This document shows positions 6,956 to 14,563 of a stretch of DNA of 64,000 nucleotides, piece by piece (position 1 is the first letter of the stretch; each line of letters begins with the position of its first letter). The notes beneath the pieces are model-generated. The model did not search any database, was not told where the DNA came from, and was given only the letters and a program-made list of their open reading frames with translations. The DNA lies in assembly GCA_026710945.1 (NCBI GenBank), contig JAPOQA010000046.1, positions 1-64,000 on the forward strand, read 5' to 3'. The translations under genes were made by a program, and so were the position numbers. The DNA comes from Chloroflexota bacterium (GTDB taxonomy: Bacteria; Chloroflexota; UBA11872; VXOZ01).

Positions 6956-8569
6956 CTACGGGTTCACGTTCATGTCGTACTTGCCCGGCGAGATTAGGGA
7001 TTCGGTAGTCATGCCCATAATGCCGCCGCTGGCGCCCTTGGTGAGGGAAGCGCGCACGACCTTGATCGGGTCTACTATGCCGGCCTTGATCATGTTGACG
7101 AATTTGCCGTTGTGCGCGTCGAAGCCGGTAGGATAGCGTCTGCGGTAGATGTCGGCAATGATGGCCTCAGGATCGTAGCCACCATTCAAGAGGATCTGGC
7201 GCAGCGGCGCCTCTGCCGCTTCGGCCATGATTCTAATGCCGTAGGCCTCTTCCTCGTCGGCAGCCTTGAGCTTGCGCAGCGCTTTGGCGGCGTGGATGAA
7301 TGCGATGCCGCCACCGGGCACCACGCCTTCTTCGAGCGCGGCGCGCACGGCCAACATGGCGTCGTCGGCGCGCAGCTTCTTCTCTTTCATTTCGCCTTCG
7401 GTGAACCCGCCAACTTTGAGGATTGCGATACCGCCGCTGAGCTTGCCCATGCGCTCGCGCATCTTATTGCGTTCGAACTCGTTCTTCTCGTCGGGCAAAA
7501 GCTTCTTGACTTCCTGGATACGGCGACGGATGGCCACCTCACTGCCCATGCCGCCCACGATGGTAAAGAAGTCGCGGTTGCACCAGACGCGCCGCGCGCG
7601 ACCCAGATCGGCTGCGGTAATGTCTTCGGTAAGGTCGCCGGAGTCGTCTGAGACGAAGGTGCCGCCGGTCATGATGGCAATGTCTTCGAGGATATGCACC
7701 ATACGGTTGCCAGCGCCAGGGGCCTTAATGGCCAGCGTTTGGATATCTCCCTCTTGCTTGTTTACCACCAACGTGGCGAGGGCTTCGGCTTCCACCGTGT
7801 TCGCAAAGACCACGAGGCTCTTGCCGCCGACCGACTTCACCGCTTCCAGCGCCGGAATCACCTCTTCAGCCCGCTTGAGCTGGCGGTCGGTCACCAGGAT
7901 AAACGGCGACTCAATGGTGCAGTCCATGCGGTCGGGATTGGTGATGAAGTAGGGAGAAAGATACCCCTTGTCCCACTGCATGCCTTCCACGTACTCGCGG
8001 TCGACGCGATTCATGCTGCGGGATTCTTCCACCACGATGATGGCGTCGCGACCCAGCGTTTCGACGATCTCGCCGATCAACGCGCCCATGTATTCATCGA
8101 GACAGACTACGCTCGCCAGCCGCTTGATCTCATCCCGGGTCTCGAGCGTAACGGTCAACTCGCTTATCTCATCCAGCATCACCTTGGCCGCCCGCTCGAT
8201 GCCCTTGCGCAGCGCCATGGGATTGAATCCGACAGCCATTGCTTTGTACGACTGGTCGAGAATGGACTGCGCAATCACGGCGGTCGTGGTGGTGCCGTCA
8301 CCGGCCTGTTCGCCTACGTGCCACGCCAAATGGCGTATGAGCATAGCGCCCATGTTCTCAAAGCGGTCCGGCAGTTCCACGATGCGGCGGGCGATGGTGG
8401 CGCCGTCATTCATGATCTCGGGCGGCGCAGTGCGCTGGGACATGCTCTCCAAGGCGACGGTACGCGCCTTGGGCCCCAGCGTGACCCGCAGCACGTTCGC
8501 CATGGTGTCAAAGCCGCGCTTGAAGGCTTCACGAGCTTCCGGTTCCAATAGCAAGCGTTCTTGTGGCAT
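6956..8569 (-). CDS. groEL: Divergent chaperonin GroEL
   Basis: A 537-residue 60-kDa chaperonin. The ATPase elements are intact: VTLGPKA near 30, NDGATIA, GDGTTTTAV near 90, the catalytic Asp in RADDAML and the VVPGGGIA loop. It is divergent from housekeeping GroEL: KARTVALES replaces KGRNVVLDK, and the C-terminus ends in DMNVNP without a GGM tail. It therefore looks like a second, specialised chaperonin or a lineage-specific form. groES lies upstream on the same strand, but 394 bp away and behind its own terminator, so the usual groESL operon is split. Confidence 0.93.
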   Translation of the reverse strand: MPQERLLLEPEAREAFKRGFDTMANVLRVTLGPKARTVALESMSQRTAPPEIMNDGATIARRIVELPDRFENMGAMLIRHLAWHVGEQAGDGTTTTAVIAQSILDQSYKAMAVGFNPMALRKGIERAAKVMLDEISELTVTLETRDEIKRLASVVCLDEYMGALIGEIVETLGRDAIIVVEESRSMNRVDREYVEGMQWDKGYLSPYFITNPDRMDCTIESPFILVTDRQLKRAEEVIPALEAVKSVGGKSLVVFANTVEAEALATLVVNKQEGDIQTLAIKAPGAGNRMVHILEDIAIMTGGTFVSDDSGDLTEDITAADLGRARRVWCNRDFFTIVGGMGSEVAIRRRIQEVKKLLPDEKNEFERNKMRERMGKLSGGIAILKVGGFTEGEMKEKKLRADDAMLAVRAALEEGVVPGGGIAFIHAAKALRKLKAADEEEAYGIRIMAEAAEAPLRQILLNGGYDPEAIIADIYRRRYPTGFDAHNGKFVNMIKAGIVDPIKVVRASLTKGASGGIMGMTTESLISPGKYDMNVNP

Positions 8570-8966
8570 TTACTCGCTGTCTCCCAATCAATGAGCAACT
8601 GTGGTGTTCTCCGCTTAAGCCACAGCGTATATTACAACTTACGCGTGCTAGCGAAGACGAGCACGTCGGAGATGGTTCAGTTATTGTTGCGGCCCTACCT
8701 TATGGAAAGCGCCACGTATGTACGATACACAAGAAAGGCAGCTAACCGCAAGGGGGCAAAGAAAGAAGAACCGGGGAGCGAGCGCGTCTTGGGTATGTGA
8801 TGCGCTTCATCCCCGGCCTCTTAAAAGTCTTAGATCGTGCGCCTTAGCGTGATCATTTCAGCCGTTGTATTGCGTCCGACAAGGTCTGCATTCACGCTGC
8901 CGGCATATCCGCTTAGAACGTGTATATAGCGGCGAACACCGGCGACCTTGTCGAAGACAGCACCGG
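8570..8966. other. Spacer between groES and groEL
   Basis: Apart from the terminator at 8757-8816 there is no gene. On the minus strand a weak TTGCGG-N18-TATCGT pair (about 8709-8740) might be a promoter for groEL. Confidence 0.35.
8757..8816 (-). terminator. Intrinsic terminator downstream of groES
   Basis: On the minus strand CCGGGGATGAAGCGC (8816-8802) pairs imperfectly with GCGCTCGCTCCCCGG (8785-8771), followed by TTCTTCTTTCTTT. It would end the groES transcript before groEL. Confidence 0.6.
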
Positions 8967-9272
8967 CTAGTCGAGAATCGCCAGCACGTCCTTTTCGCTA
9001 AGGATCAATAGCTCGTCGTCGCCCAGCTTCACCTCGGTCCCGGCATACTTGGCAAAGAGAATGCGTTGGCCCGGCTCTACGGACACAGTTACCTTCTCAC
9101 CGCTGTCAAGCGTGCGGCCTTCTCCTACTGCTACCACCTCGCCCTCTTGGGGCTTCTCTTTGGCGGTATCCGGCAGGACGATCCCGCTGCGGGTCTTCTC
9201 TTCTTGTTCAAGAGCCTTTACAACCACACGATCACCCAGCGGGGTAATCTTGGTACTCGTCGCTGTGGACAT
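8967..9272 (-). CDS. groES: Co-chaperonin GroES
   Basis: A 101-residue 10-kDa co-chaperonin that caps GroEL. Typical segments are [19 protein letters not shown], the mobile loop [16 protein letters not shown] and the C-terminal [14 protein letters not shown]. The ATG at 9272 is preceded by GGGAGGA; a TTG three codons earlier is less likely. It has a consensus promoter at 9373-9401 and an upstream inverted repeat, and is followed by a terminator, so it seems to be transcribed alone. Confidence 0.95.
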   Translation of the reverse strand: MSTATSTKITPLGDRVVVKALEQEEKTRSGIVLPDTAKEKPQEGEVVAVGEGRTLDSGEKVTVSVEPGQRILFAKYAGTEVKLGDDELLILSEKDVLAILD

Positions 9273-9322
9273 CCGTAACAATCCTCCCGATACGTAGAAA
9301 ATTATACAACCAATACGTCACA

Positions 9323-9355
9323 GCGCAGAGTGCGCACTTATCCAGCACTCTACGC
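9323..9355. promoter_or_regulatory. Inverted repeat in the groES leader
   Basis: GCGCAGAGTGC-N11-GCACTCTACGC, 10 of 11 positions paired, lies between the promoter and groES. It contains the GAGTGC and GCACTC half-sites of the HrcA operator CIRCE, but in the reverse (everted) order and with 11 rather than 9 bp between them. It may be a regulator site or an mRNA hairpin. Confidence 0.4.
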
Positions 9356-9372
9356 AGGGTAGTGATATCGCT

Positions 9373-9401
9373 ATTATACTGAGCGAACCCCGCGAGGTCA
9401 A
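9373..9401 (-). promoter_or_regulatory. groES promoter
   Basis: On the minus strand TTGACC (9401-9396), a 17-bp spacer and TATAAT (9378-9373). This is a near-consensus sigma70 promoter about 100 bp upstream of groES. Confidence 0.7.
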
Positions 9402-9484
9402 GGTATTACGCGCTTGATGGAACAGGATGCCAGGGACCGCAGCCTGTTACGCCGCAGGTAGACTCAAAGGCAGACACGCGCTGG

Positions 9485-10690
9485 CTAGCGCGAAGTGCAT
9501 CGCTGCCGGACGAGCGCAGCCACACGCTCGAGGACTACGGCGGCGACCTCAGATTTGGGCAGCAGGGGCAATGGCTCAGGAGGAGAACCCTGGCTCAGGA
9601 TTACAACCTTATTCGTGTCTGTGCCAAAGCCGCTATCGGGCTGCGAAATGTCGTTCCCCACAATCATGTCCGCGTTCTTGCGGGCGAGTTTGATCTCCGC
9701 ATTCTGCAGCAGGCCTTCGGTCTCCGCGGCAAAGCCCACCTTGACGAGAGTGGTAGGAACCTGGCGGAGAATGTCTTCATTTTCGATCAGCGTGAGGCTG
9801 AGCGGCTCGCCGGTGCGTTTCGTCTTCCGGCTCCCGGACGTCTCCGGGCGGTAGTCGGCAACCGCTGCGGCCATGATGAGCGCATCGGCTTGGACGGTGT
9901 GCTCCCTTACGGCAGCGAGCATGTCGGCGGCAGTGGTGGCAGACACCGCGGCAATGCCGGCAGGCGGCGGCTCGGTGGTAGCGCCTTGGATAAGAATTAC
10001 GCGCGCGCCGCAGTCACGGGCCGCCTCGGCGAGCGCAAACCCCATCTTACCGCTGGAGCGGTTCCCGATGTACCGCACCGGATCGAGCGGCTCTTGGGTG
10101 CCGCCGGCGGTCACCACGACCGTCTTGCCCGCCAGGGGACCGCTCTTGCCCAGCAAGGAGCGCATTTCAGCCATGAGCGCATCCACTTCCGGCATGCGTC
10201 CTTTGGCAACGAGTCCCGAGGCGGCCCGGCCCTCGAGCGGCTCGACGACGCGCACACCGCGTGCGTGCAGCGTGGCGAGGCTCGCCTGCGTGGCCGCATG
10301 GGTAAACATGCCGCCGTCCATGGCCGGTGCAACCAGCACCGGCGCCTGCGTGCTGAGAAACGTACAGGTAAGAAGATCATCGGAGAGTCCCTGCGCCATC
10401 CGGGCAAGCGTGTGGGCCGTGGCAGGAACCACCGCAAGCAGATCGGCCTCTTCTGCCAGGGCAATGTGCAAAATGCGGCCGGGGTCAGGCGTAAAGAGGT
10501 CCAAATGGGCCGGACGCTGCGTCACGCTGGCAAAAGAAAGGGGAGTTACGAACCGTGCGGCGTCTCTGGTAAGGATGGTTGTGACCGCTGCTCCGGCTTG
10601 TGTAAGCTGGCTGGCGAGCGCTACCGCCTTGAACGCGGCAATGCTCCCACAGACGCCGAGTACAATGCGTTTTTCTCTCAAGACACTCAT
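9485..10690 (-). CDS. coaBC: Phosphopantothenoylcysteine decarboxylase/synthetase CoaBC
   Basis: A 401-residue bifunctional flavoprotein: the CoaB part ligates cysteine to 4-phosphopantothenate and the CoaC part decarboxylates the product. The CoaC domain (1-180) has GSIAAFK and H75. Its substrate motif reads PAMDGG (D125 in place of the common Asn) and its flap reads AASGLVAKGRM (Ser at 159 where E. coli has the essential Cys). The CoaB domain (187-401) has NRSSGKMG, AAAVADYRP and GFAAET. The PAMD/ASGL pair occurs in other lineages, so activity is likely. coaX lies upstream on the same strand. Confidence 0.94.
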   Translation of the reverse strand: MSVLREKRIVLGVCGSIAAFKAVALASQLTQAGAAVTTILTRDAARFVTPLSFASVTQRPAHLDLFTPDPGRILHIALAEEADLLAVVPATAHTLARMAQGLSDDLLTCTFLSTQAPVLVAPAMDGGMFTHAATQASLATLHARGVRVVEPLEGRAASGLVAKGRMPEVDALMAEMRSLLGKSGPLAGKTVVVTAGGTQEPLDPVRYIGNRSSGKMGFALAEAARDCGARVILIQGATTEPPPAGIAAVSATTAADMLAAVREHTVQADALIMAAAVADYRPETSGSRKTKRTGEPLSLTLIENEDILRQVPTTLVKVGFAAETEGLLQNAEIKLARKNADMIVGNDISQPDSGFGTDTNKVVILSQGSPPEPLPLLPKSEVAAVVLERVAALVRQRCTSR

Positions 10691-10957
10691 TGATACACAA
10701 CCTCATACCGTCGCCCCGTCTGTCTTTCACTCTACACCAGTGCTGCAGCGGAGGGTAGGCGCGCAATCAGAATTGAAGACGCAGGCAAAATACAGCTAGC
10801 TGTCAATGCACTCCGCACTGCGCCAAGGTTGTGCCGTCACAGGAATTGGCATGTGGAGTAGGCTCGCGTTGGCATGGATTGAGCGTCTCAGTCAATAAGG
10901 CAACTCTAGCGCCGTAATCAAATCCTGCAGGCCAGCGGATCGCCTTGCGGCCCGTAC

Positions 10958-11725
10958 CTATGCTTGCTTCAAGCGCTCGTAAATAACGCGTAGCCCTTCC
11001 AGCGTCAGGTTCGGGTCTACAGCGTCGATTACTGACGTGTGTCTGGCAAAGAGTTGGGCAAAGCCGCCGGTAGCGATCACTTTGCACCGGCCAAGTTCGT
11101 TGTGAAAGCGCTCAATCATGCCTTCGACGAGTGAAAGATAGCCAAGCATGATGCCGGACTGCATGGCATGGTCGGTGCTCTTACCCACCACGGTCGCCGG
11201 TGGCTCGAATTCTACGCGGTAGAGCCGCGAGGCCTGCGCCACGAGCGCCTCCGTGGCGAGACCCAGACCCGGCGCTATGGCGCCGCCGACGTAATTTCCT
11301 TCCGACGAGACCACGTCGAAGGTCGTCGCCGTGCCGAAGTCGATGACGATGCAGGGCCCGCCGTGTCGCACAAACGCCGCCGCCGTATTGACCACCCGGT
11401 CGGCGCCCACCTCTTCCGGCCGGTCGATCTCCACGGCTACGCCTGGCACTCGGTGCGGGTCGATCAGGATTGGGGTGTGGCCGAGGTATTTTGTCGCGAA
11501 ATCGTGAATCGCACGGGCCAAGGGCGGCACGACGCTGGAAACAATGACGTCCGTACACTGTTCGACGCTCAGACCGGCTTGCTGGAGGAACCCAACGATC
11601 TGCACGCCGTATTCGTCGCTTGTCTTCCCAATGACGGTATTCAAGCGCCAGGAGCCTTTGAGATCGTTCCCGGCAAAAGCCCCCACGGCGATATTGGTAT
11701 TGCCCACGTCAACTACAAGAAGCAC
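10958..11725 (-). CDS. coaX: Type III pantothenate kinase
   Basis: A 255-residue ASKHA-fold kinase phosphorylating pantothenate, the first step of CoA synthesis. Motifs visible are DVGNTNI (residues 6-12, phosphate 1), GADRVVN near 105, DFGTATTFDVV near 129 and GGAIAPGLG near 147. It lies 19 bp after the unknown 11745-12761 gene and 267 bp before coaBC, all on the minus strand, giving three CoA steps in one cluster. Confidence 0.96.
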   Translation of the reverse strand: MLLVVDVGNTNIAVGAFAGNDLKGSWRLNTVIGKTSDEYGVQIVGFLQQAGLSVEQCTDVIVSSVVPPLARAIHDFATKYLGHTPILIDPHRVPGVAVEIDRPEEVGADRVVNTAAAFVRHGGPCIVIDFGTATTFDVVSSEGNYVGGAIAPGLGLATEALVAQASRLYRVEFEPPATVVGKSTDHAMQSGIMLGYLSLVEGMIERFHNELGRCKVIATGGFAQLFARHTSVIDAVDPNLTLEGLRVIYERLKQA

Positions 11726-11744
11726 GGAACACTATCCTTGCAGG

Positions 11745-12761
11745 CTATGGCTTGCTGCCTTCTTCGCCGCCAGAGTTTCCTTGCTCGTCGGCAGGCTCAT
11801 GTCGTGTGATCTCAGCAGCAGGAGGAAGACCTAAATTCTCCCTGCGCTTTCGCCGCAAGACCTCAAGAACCCTGCCGAGCCACCGCTGCGTATGCGTGCC
11901 GCTGCTGGGGCGCAGATGTTGCGCGGCGGCCGCCAGGTACGGCTGGCTGATGCGCTGCAGGTAGGCCGGCACGCCTTCCGTGCGGATGGTGCCGAGAGAG
12001 TCGCGATAGAAGGAAAAGAGATGCACGTTGCCGAGTTGAATGCCCGCCTGAATCGCGCCCGCCGCAACCAACGATGAGACTACGATCAGCGAACGGTTCT
12101 GCTCGGCTGCCGCTCTATTCATCTCCGTGAATATCTGGGTCATGTCGCGCGGGTCAGGGAGTTTTCCCGCATTTTGCCGGAATTGACCCAGGCTGGAGCG
12201 CATTTCATCGATGGCCAGGGGCGGTATATCTATCGTGTCCGCCATCTGGCCTGAAGTGCCTCCCAGCGCAGCCAGCAAGTCATCTACGGAGGAAACATCT
12301 GCATCCGCTGCCAAGACGTTCGAACGCTTGAGTTCCTGGACGAAGGTATCCAGATAGGCGCGGGTGCCGCCGGTTACGTCGGATGCAGCCGCCAAGAGCC
12401 ACAGCGGCGACCATCCCACCGCAAAGAGACTCGCCATCTCTACGGCGTTGCCCGCCAGCTTGCGCACGGCGAGGTCTTTGACGGCGAGCGACTCCGCCGA
12501 CTCTCCGCTGGCAACCCCACCCACGAATTCAACAACAATGCGCAGCATGCGGCCAATGGTGGACTGATAGAGCTGGGAGCGCCGCACCGGCGGCGGCAGA
12601 ATGAATTCCGACGTCTCATGCACCAGGCCGCCTGCGCCAGCCGCCGTAGTGCGCACCAGCCGCTCCGGCAGGGTTGCCACATAGGTTCCGGCCTCGAGCG
12701 TGCCCTCCTGCAAGCGCTTTGCGACCGATGGCTCCGTGTTGGGATCAGACGGCGTGTCCAT
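11745..12761 (-). CDS. Hypothetical protein upstream of coaX
   Basis: A 338-residue protein I do not recognise. The N-terminus is polar and rich in Pro and Glu. The middle has small-residue and hydrophobic stretches (AVEMASLFAVGWSPLWLLAA; VVSSLVAAGAIQAGIQLGNV), and the C-terminus is charged and basic then acidic. It might associate with membranes through amphipathic helices, somewhat like EcsC-type proteins, but that resemblance is weak. The ATG at 12761 follows GAGGACGG; another ATG lies 17 codons upstream at 12812. It is 19 bp from coaX and probably co-transcribed. Confidence 0.7.
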   Translation of the reverse strand: MDTPSDPNTEPSVAKRLQEGTLEAGTYVATLPERLVRTTAAGAGGLVHETSEFILPPPVRRSQLYQSTIGRMLRIVVEFVGGVASGESAESLAVKDLAVRKLAGNAVEMASLFAVGWSPLWLLAAASDVTGGTRAYLDTFVQELKRSNVLAADADVSSVDDLLAALGGTSGQMADTIDIPPLAIDEMRSSLGQFRQNAGKLPDPRDMTQIFTEMNRAAAEQNRSLIVVSSLVAAGAIQAGIQLGNVHLFSFYRDSLGTIRTEGVPAYLQRISQPYLAAAAQHLRPSSGTHTQRWLGRVLEVLRRKRRENLGLPPAAEITRHEPADEQGNSGGEEGSKP

Positions 12762-12964
12762 ATTTTCGTTCCGTCCTCGTAACAGACTTTGCTTAACCGG
12801 CGCTCCCTGCATCGCGCTGATTGCTCTACAAATATCCTACCACGAGCGGAACCCGTGGCCGTTTGGACCTGTGCGAAGGCATGTGCGAGCGGCGATTCTA
12901 TTGAGCGGCGCATCCGTTTGGCTGACTACATCTAAAGCCAAAGCATGCCGCGAAGTGTCATTCA

Positions 12965-13271
12965 TGTAAGAGTCGGGTGATTCGTTGACAGATTTGGTAG
13001 AAGAAACATGGGAGCAGGGCTCTGTGCCTGCCAGCATTTCATTCCTGTAAGTGTTGAGTAATTCGTTGACAGATCAAGTCATTCCGAGCGGAGCGTCGAA
13101 CAGGGTTCGCGGAATCTAGAGCCCATGCAACGTGTCGCCCAATAGGCTCAAAATCTTAGATTCCTCTCTTCGCTGCGCTCCGTTCGGAATGACATGTGTA
13201 CTGTTTATGTAGAGTGCTGCGTTCAGCTGCTTTTGTTCTCAAGTCTGTCAACGAATTACCTGACATTTACA
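12965..13271. mobile_element. Nested MITE-like elements, family A
   Basis: The main element is 13046-13271 with 27-bp terminal inverted repeats (TGTAAGTGTTGAGTAATTCG... at 13046-13072 and its counterpart at 13245-13271, 23 of 27 paired). ATTCC flanks both ends and is the likely target duplication. A second left terminus at 12965-12991, followed by a segment shared with 36419-36460, shows that one copy has inserted into or recombined with another. The interior 13076-13195 is a long palindromic module. No protein is encoded. Confidence 0.7.
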
Positions 13272-13565
13272 ATTCCGAGCGTAGCGTCGAACCCTGTTCG
13301 CGGAATCTAAGACGTACGCCTTCATCCAATGCCGCCAGCCTGCGGCGAGCGTTAGGCCCCACAGCAATACGAGTGTCAATCAAGGGTCCGCTGTGTAGCG
13401 CAATGCAGTCCGCGCCGGGCATGCCGGCAAGCCTGAGCTGAGCTTGCCGCAGTGTTCTCATGAGTCTCATCTAAGCACATACGGCTGTTACGTCCGGCAA
13501 TGTATAATCGTAGGCAGCACTTCACCCAGATCAGCTAACACCCCACGAAAGACAAGGAAACCGCC
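13272..13565. repeat. Partial palindromic module and leader of the amidohydrolase
   Basis: 13272-13312 repeats half of the family A palindromic module (GAGCGTAGCGTCGAACCCTG). The rest holds the leader of the next gene and nothing else I can name. Confidence 0.45.
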
Positions 13566-14384
13566 ATGGCAGCAGGAGCCGCAACCCAAACCACCGCCAG
13601 TCCGCTCCGCGAGCAAGCGCTCGATGGAACACCCCTTCACGGCACGCTAGTAATCGACAACCACTGCCACCTGGGCCCGGCGCCGCACTTCTACCAGACT
13701 TACAACGACGCCGCGGGCATGGTGGCCACCATGGACCGCGTCGGCATGGACCAGGCGTGCGTGTTTTCATCCATGGCGATCCTGTTCGACATGCGCGAGG
13801 GCAACGACATGAGCCTGGAGGCCGCCCGGCAGTTCCCCGGGCGTCTGCTGGCCTACGGCGTCCCCGATCCCCACGAGGCGGAACTGGTGCGGGACGAGTT
13901 GCAGCGGTGCATAGATGCCGGCGCGGTGGGTATCAAGATGCATGCGGGTGTGTCCCAATACCCCTTCGAAGGCCCCGGCTATCGGCCCGCGTTCGAGCTG
14001 GCCGACCGCCACCGCCTGCCCCTTATCAGCCACGGCACGGGCACCCCGGACACGCTGCGCCGCATCGCCCGCGAATACCCCGGCTGCCACTTTATCGTGG
14101 CCCACGCCGCCGGTGCTAGTCCCAGCAAGACCATTGACCTGGTAATGGTGGCGGCCGAGGAACCGAACGTCTACCTGGATACGGCGGCTTCCGTCGGCTA
14201 CCTGGGCGACTTCACCGAAATGGTGCGCCTCGCCGGCGCCAACAAGATCCTCTACGGCTCCGATATGCCCTGGACCTGCGCCACCTACCAACTCGGCCGC
14301 GTCCTCCTCTCCCCCATCACCGAGGCGGAAAAGAAGCTAATCCTCGGCGAAAACCTGGCGGAGTTGTTCAAGACCAAGTGCTAG
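13566..14384 (+). CDS. Amidohydrolase-family metal-dependent hydrolase
   Basis: A 272-residue TIM-barrel hydrolase of the Amidohydro_2 type (related to decarboxylases and lactonases). It shows DNHCHLGP (metal-binding H-x-H) near residue 31, KMHAGVSQ, a metal His in LISHGTGTP, IVAHAAGA, and the terminal metal Asp in LYGSDMPW near 238. The start ATG follows AAGACAAGGAAACCGCC. Substrate unknown; the neighbourhood of sugar genes suggests a sugar lactone or carboxylate. It stands alone. Confidence 0.88.
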   Translation: MAAGAATQTTASPLREQALDGTPLHGTLVIDNHCHLGPAPHFYQTYNDAAGMVATMDRVGMDQACVFSSMAILFDMREGNDMSLEAARQFPGRLLAYGVPDPHEAELVRDELQRCIDAGAVGIKMHAGVSQYPFEGPGYRPAFELADRHRLPLISHGTGTPDTLRRIAREYPGCHFIVAHAAGASPSKTIDLVMVAAEEPNVYLDTAASVGYLGDFTEMVRLAGANKILYGSDMPWTCATYQLGRVLLSPITEAEKKLILGENLAELFKTKC

Positions 14385-14457
14385 GGAGCAGAGCACTTTG
14401 CAACGATTTCGATAAGCTCTCTTACAGGTCTGACAGTTTCACCACGCAAGGCGAATG

Positions 14458-14489
14458 ATCCGTCATTCCCGCGAAAGCGGGAATCCATC
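14458..14489. repeat. REP palindrome, left boundary of an accessory block
   Basis: ATCCGTCATTCCCGCGAAAG..., a 32-bp sequence with a CATTCCCGC/GCGGGAATC stem. An identical copy in inverted orientation lies at 19445-19476. The two bracket the restriction-modification and kinase genes. Confidence 0.7.
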
Positions 14490-14563
14490 TGTATTGATTA
14501 GTGGGCCATATAGTTTAGCGAAACGCTAAGTATTCTAAAGTTGGAAAACCACGCTGCACGCCT

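Noticed and set aside
9323-9355. CIRCE/HrcA operator
   Set aside because: The half-sites GAGTGC and GCACTC are in the wrong order and the spacer is 11 rather than 9 bp, so it is listed only as an inverted repeat.
10792-10803. ACAGCTAGCTGT palindrome between coaX and coaBC
   Set aside because: A 12-bp palindrome next to TTGACA without a matching -10 box; too little to call a promoter or operator.
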